Of a stretch of DNA of 64,000 bases, positions 58,524 to 64,000 are shown one piece after another. The notes beneath the pieces were generated by a model. It saw nothing but the letters and a program-made list of their open reading frames with translations. It made no database searches and had not been told where the DNA came from. This DNA comes from Phellopilus nigrolimitatus (lineage: Eukaryota > Basidiomycota > Agaricomycetes > Hymenochaetales > Hymenochaetaceae). How positions within the stretch are numbered: the first letter of the stretch is position 1; every line of letters begins with the position of its first letter. A program made the translations under genes and the position numbers. Location: positions 744,001 through 808,000 of the forward strand of contig JAJOHG010000005.1 in assembly GCA_021029095.1 (NCBI GenBank), read 5' to 3'.

Positions 58524-60930
58524 TCAAAGCACGTATCTAAACGCCTTGTTTTCAAACTGGAAGCGGAGATGCATCGTAAGCCGATAGAGTTAGGCTCCAT
58601 TGTAACCATTCACTTGCCTCTGTCTGGTCCAACATTCCTCGAGCTTCTCCATCACGTTTCTCAACCTCCTCATCTATGTCATTGTTGCTCATTCGGAGCA
58701 TCCGATCCCGTTTGCGGTTGATCGATAACATGAACGTACCCAAGACAGCATGGCAGACGAACTTGCCTACAACTTCAAACAAGTCGTAGAGTGAGCATAT
58801 AGTCGTCTCTAAATGTGTAATGTCAAACTCACACCCAATCATCATCGCCTGCGAAATAAAAGGAACTAAGCAAGAGCGATCGAGAAAGGTTTCATATAGC
58901 TACCTTCGTTGCTGTATTGAAACGAGGCGCCTGCGATTGAATGACAAAATGAGGACCGACGATGTTCCCTACGCAATCTTTTGCACTTAAGCGTTTGTTT
59001 GCTGTAATACCGCTTTGCAGGCTTACAAGAAATAAACGTAAGTGCTGAAGCAAACTGCTTCTTGGTATCTACGAAGTATGCGTTAACTTGTAAGGTCTAC
59101 CTATAGGGGGGATACTCACATCCAGCCATCTTTCCAAATTACAGAAATAAATTCCGTTTACCGCAAGCGAGAAAGTTCAGCTGACGTACGTTCACAGATA
59201 TCATGTTCTGATAGAGCTATCAGGAGTTTATTCTCTGTAGATAAGTTCGGACAGACGGACCACTCCGAGTGAAAAGCTGACAGACTGGAACACCGTGATG
59301 AGTGTTTATTCCTAAAGTAATGTAAAGAGACGCATGCCTGGAGATTCGTAACCCTATCGTCTAATCAATTGGTAATTCTTTACAGTTTACTCCGTCTCGC
59401 TCACCAAAATGCTGCCAACCTCATCCAAGTCCTATCGTTCGGCAAATACGCCATTAGAGCTGCAGCAATCAGACAGGCAACGTTCCCCGCGCTTGCAATA
59501 AGGATTCGAGCTTGTTCATACTTGTGAATATTGAAAAGCAGGAAACAACTGTCAGAGGCACACTTACTATTTTTATAACGCGACGCGATGTAGCCTCCGA
59601 GCATGAGACCAACAACCTGAAAGGCATTACCGACGCAGTCCATTAAAGTCGTCCTTACGGTAGAAAATCCCAAGTTTTCGATGAGTTCAGTGCTATGTTT
59701 ACCTAAGTTTGCGTGAATTTCAACGAGGCTTAATAACACACGAGAAGTTTGATATAACACCGTTTCTTAGTTCAGACGTGAGTCGAGAATTCGAGGAAGG
59801 AAGACAAGTTTAACTTACGGTATCCCAGCTGCGAATATGCTGACCACAATACACCACGTCTTGAAGTCGAGGACCGAACTTTTAATTTGATATAGTTTGA
59901 TTTTTCCCGACTTTATTCTGGTAAAAAGTGGGCTTCTGTTGATCTTATCAAGAGACGATACGGCGTACCCGACCTGGTTACTGGCGACGCGGGCCGTCGC
60001 CAGAAGACACTCTTCGTGGTCAAACATCTTGGCATCTACCGGAGAATCTGGTAGGAAAAAGAATATAATGAGGCCCCAAAAAATCGTTAAAGTGCCCAAC
60101 TACTGAGATTAGACTCTGCATGAGGCTTATACAGATTTAAAACTCACCACGATAAAGACAAGCTGCCACTTTTTGACTGGACCGTCGATACCGTTAATGC
60201 TTATTCCGGTGCTCATTAAAGACCCAATGATACCCGCCCAACCCAAAGAAGAATAAATGAAGTTGTAACGAAGAGCAGCTTCGTCTCTGGTCCACCAGTG
60301 GCCCACTGCCAAAGTTATACCAGGAGTGATTGGTGCCTCAAATACACCGAGAAGAAATCGACAGGCAGAAGCTTGTGCGAAAGTTTTGCTCCATGTGAAA
60401 GCAAGAACTGTAATACCCCAACACACAGTACACACTCCTAGAAGTTTTCCACTCGAAAACCGAGAAAAGAGGTAGGACGCTGGGAACTGAGCAACGAGAT
60501 ATCCAAGGTAGAAAAGAGAAGCAAGCCACGAGTACTGATTTCCTGTGAGATTTAGGTCTGCACGAATACCAAAGAGATTTGCGTAGTTTAGGGCAGTCTT
60601 GTCTAGAAACTGCAGGACGCCAGTGATAAACATCAAGGAGAGAACATAGCGATCGATTTTAGACAATATTTTCCTGTTCAGCTCAGGCGTCTGAAGTAGG
60701 CCTCTACAGTCAGCCAAATCGAATGAATCTGTAGTTTCATCAGAATGAAAGAGACGTACAAGGACGATACCTGACTTCTGCGCCTCAATATACTCTTGCA
60801 AGCCGACATTTTCCTGGAGAACGCATCCATCGGCTAAAGTTTCGACAACGACATCCGTTTGGCGTTCAGCGGGCGTGAGGTCTTTCTTTTTCGCGATGGG
60901 ATCATCATTCCCAATGTTAGTGGTCTTCAT
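58524..60930 (-). CDS. Dal5-family MFS transporter (anion:cation symporter, allantoate permease-like)
   Basis: Plasma-membrane permease for small organic anions or vitamins. Supported exons are 60148-60930, 59819-60099, 59742-59765, 59568-59692, 59405-59510, then after an unresolved stretch 59120-59129, 58904-59001, 58833-58848, an exon ending at 58618, and 58524-58556. Membrane helices and loops follow the family: DKTALNYANLFGIRADLNL, the RFLLGVFEAPITPG motif, FFLPDSPVDA, ELIENLGFSTVRTTL, MISVNMAG, CVGNIVGPHF and the typical end FENKAFRYVL. The last intron (58557-58617) must use a GC donor (GAG|GCAAGT) to reach that end. Between 59190 and 59404 the frame is uncertain: LITVFQSVSFSLG is readable but I could not join it to the preceding W codon in phase, so a single-base error or a missed exon is possible. 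Confidence 0.82.
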
Positions 60931-62641
60931 GTTCGAGAGGGGCGACCGTGAAGAGGATGAAGGATCTCAAAGACGCGGTCCAAGCAAGTTGCCTCTTCCA
61001 TGTCAATAAAAGTTCGCTATCGATTAAAAACGAGCAGATGACTGGTTTGCTTCTCCTGGTTCTCCAGCAGTCACACTCAAGGATCTGAATGGGCTGAGAT
61101 GTGATGAGAGTTTAACGACTACCAGCACTACCAGCCGATGAGTGGGATATGTTAATCCTGAAAGGGCATGCGAAGGATCGGCGTGTGGCTCTGGAAGTCT
61201 TGTTTTAGTCGAGTTTATTCCGATACGAGTTACTCCGCTGAGTCCGCGCTCGGCAGTGGTATTAATACTGGCTTCCACTGGCACGAAGCCCGAATATTTA
61301 TCTGAGTTGCTTCGTGTCCCAAGATTTGTCTATTTCTCAGAAACCATACTAGCTCAAACTGCACAGATATGGAGACGGTATTTCCAATCAATGTGACTTC
61401 AGATGGGGATCCCAGATAAGCTGGGAAAAAACTTCAAGTTCTGGACAGCAACAAAAGACGCAACTGGATGCTGTACCGGCGGGAAAAGCGACAGCCTTGA
61501 GGTCTTGCACGCGCACAATGAGGGGGAGAACACTTTCGAGCCAGAGGCCCAAAGGTGCTCGGAAGTCGGAGTCCATTATGGATTTTTCCAATGAATTGTG
61601 AAGTGCTTTCTCTTGAAGTGTACGAGGTTAGACTTTAAACGGTCAGTCTGGAAAGGGCATATCGCAATGTTGCTTGATATAGTCCCTGCGCAGAACACCT
61701 TGAGCAGGTCAAGATGCACTTGACGCGGTGCATTTCTGACAGTTTCTGTTCATGAAATCGTTGAGGGAAAAGAAAATTCAGCAGTAATAATCGACGTAAT
61801 CTTCTCATCGCCGACGTAGTTGTGGCATTGCACGGTTTTGAAAAGCCTCGTAGTGTATGTGCAGCTCGGTGAGTGGGTCGGGAAGTTAAATGCGTAGTGA
61901 TACATCGGACGCTACAATAAAGGTAATCGCCGAAAGCTTGTAACCTTCGGCAGCAGTCAGGTATCCAGCGAATTCTTCTACAAGCGTATTGCATCCTCTT
62001 CTCGACCAATGCAATTGACATATGGAAGGACACGACACGCGGCAGACATCTCTCAGAGAGCGCTGCGATTTGAGGACACTCCGCATACGTTCTAGGGAGC
62101 TCTCAGAAAAGACTAGGTCCTGGAAAGCGAATTCGTTGTGCGCGAAAAAGTAGATCCATATAAGCCAGAATGATAGTTCCAAAAGTTGCCCAAAGACTAA
62201 CGATGCAGGCAGATCGTGCAACCCAAGGGATAGATAACTTTCAAACCGGTTGAAAACATCATACCATTGATACCACAAAGCTTTTCAGACCTTCTAGGTA
62301 AGATAATGTTGCACAAGGCTGTTGAACAGAGGCCAGAGACCACATTTGTCCAGTGAATGCCTGGATGCCAGTTGCGTCTGTCGAATTCTGTCAACGGGGG
62401 TTCAAAGTAATAATCGCCCTCCCAACAAGTTGATACAATCGCAGGGTAAATAATGGCCCGGTAAATGGCGGAGTTCGGGCATCGCCGCTGTGCAAAGTTG
62501 CAACTCGCCGCGCATCGCCCAGCCATCAAGCGGCAATCTAAAGGTCGTATATGTAAGCTAAGGAATAACTCTGCCAGTGCCACCACAGTATCGTCACGTC
62601 CCCCATCCTTTCCACACTGTCCTCGCCACCGTCATCGACGC
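60931..62641. other. Long gene-poor interval before the HECT ligase
   Basis: 1.7 kb with only short open frames, mostly minus-strand and with no recognisable protein. It should hold the promoters of the transporter and of the HECT ligase gene. I looked here for exons of a C2 domain that would complete an Rsp5-type protein and found none. No tRNA-like sequence seen. Confidence 0.4.

Positions 62642-64000
<1,359 letters not shown>

Noticed and set aside
60931..62586. Three minus-strand frames of about 130 codons
   Set aside because: No domain, no splice support and mixed composition; Cys/Trp-rich translations are typical of noise.

Overview
The window is a gene-dense piece of a basidiomycete nuclear genome, most likely an Agaricomycete. 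The evidence is the gene structure and the gene content. I modelled about 185 introns, mostly 47-70 nt, with GT..AG ends and a CTNA-type branch point. The genes include FKS1 glucan synthase, a glyoxal oxidase, a large Zn2Cys6 regulator, Erf2, SCAP, a Dal5-type transporter and a C-terminally short PDX1. Spliced reading frames were rebuilt by hand, and most close exactly in phase.

Layout: 1-7.9 kb is very GC-rich. It holds a Pro/Ser-rich zinc-motif protein (partial), a secreted copper-radical (glyoxal) oxidase, PNO1 and a URI1/DUF3835 prefoldin-like protein; the oxidase and URI1 carry apparent frameshifts. 8-25.7 kb holds a Zn2Cys6 transcription factor, the Erf2 palmitoyltransferase, UBC9, the 1,3-beta-glucan synthase catalytic subunit and a PTC7-type phosphatase. 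25.8-42.9 kb holds dipeptidyl peptidase III, the mitochondrial i-AAA protease YME1, a LOG-family phosphoribohydrolase, the RAD1 checkpoint clamp subunit, SCAP, PDX1 and an Rpp20/Pop7-like RNase P/MRP subunit. 43-54 kb holds a gene relic, histone H1, a divergent TEA-like factor and a large protein that I read as a SYCP2/Red1-like meiotic axis protein. 54-64 kb holds an M1 aminopeptidase, a Dal5-family MFS transporter and the 5' part of an Rsp5-like HECT ligase.

These are mostly single housekeeping genes and do not form one pathway cluster. Small themes are mitochondrial quality control and metabolism (YME1, PDX1, possibly alternative forms of DPP III and the aminopeptidase), chromosome biology (RAD1, H1, the meiotic axis candidate), and SUMO/ubiquitin (UBC9, Rsp5-like).

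The most unusual signal is in RNA splicing. I find seven introns whose only frame-consistent 5' splice site is GC, three of them in the meiotic-axis candidate. I also find several exons of 4-16 nt whose presence is required by conserved protein motifs. A second signal is a set of single-base frame disruptions in otherwise well-conserved genes. These may be assembly errors; they would need re-sequencing or RNA-seq to settle.
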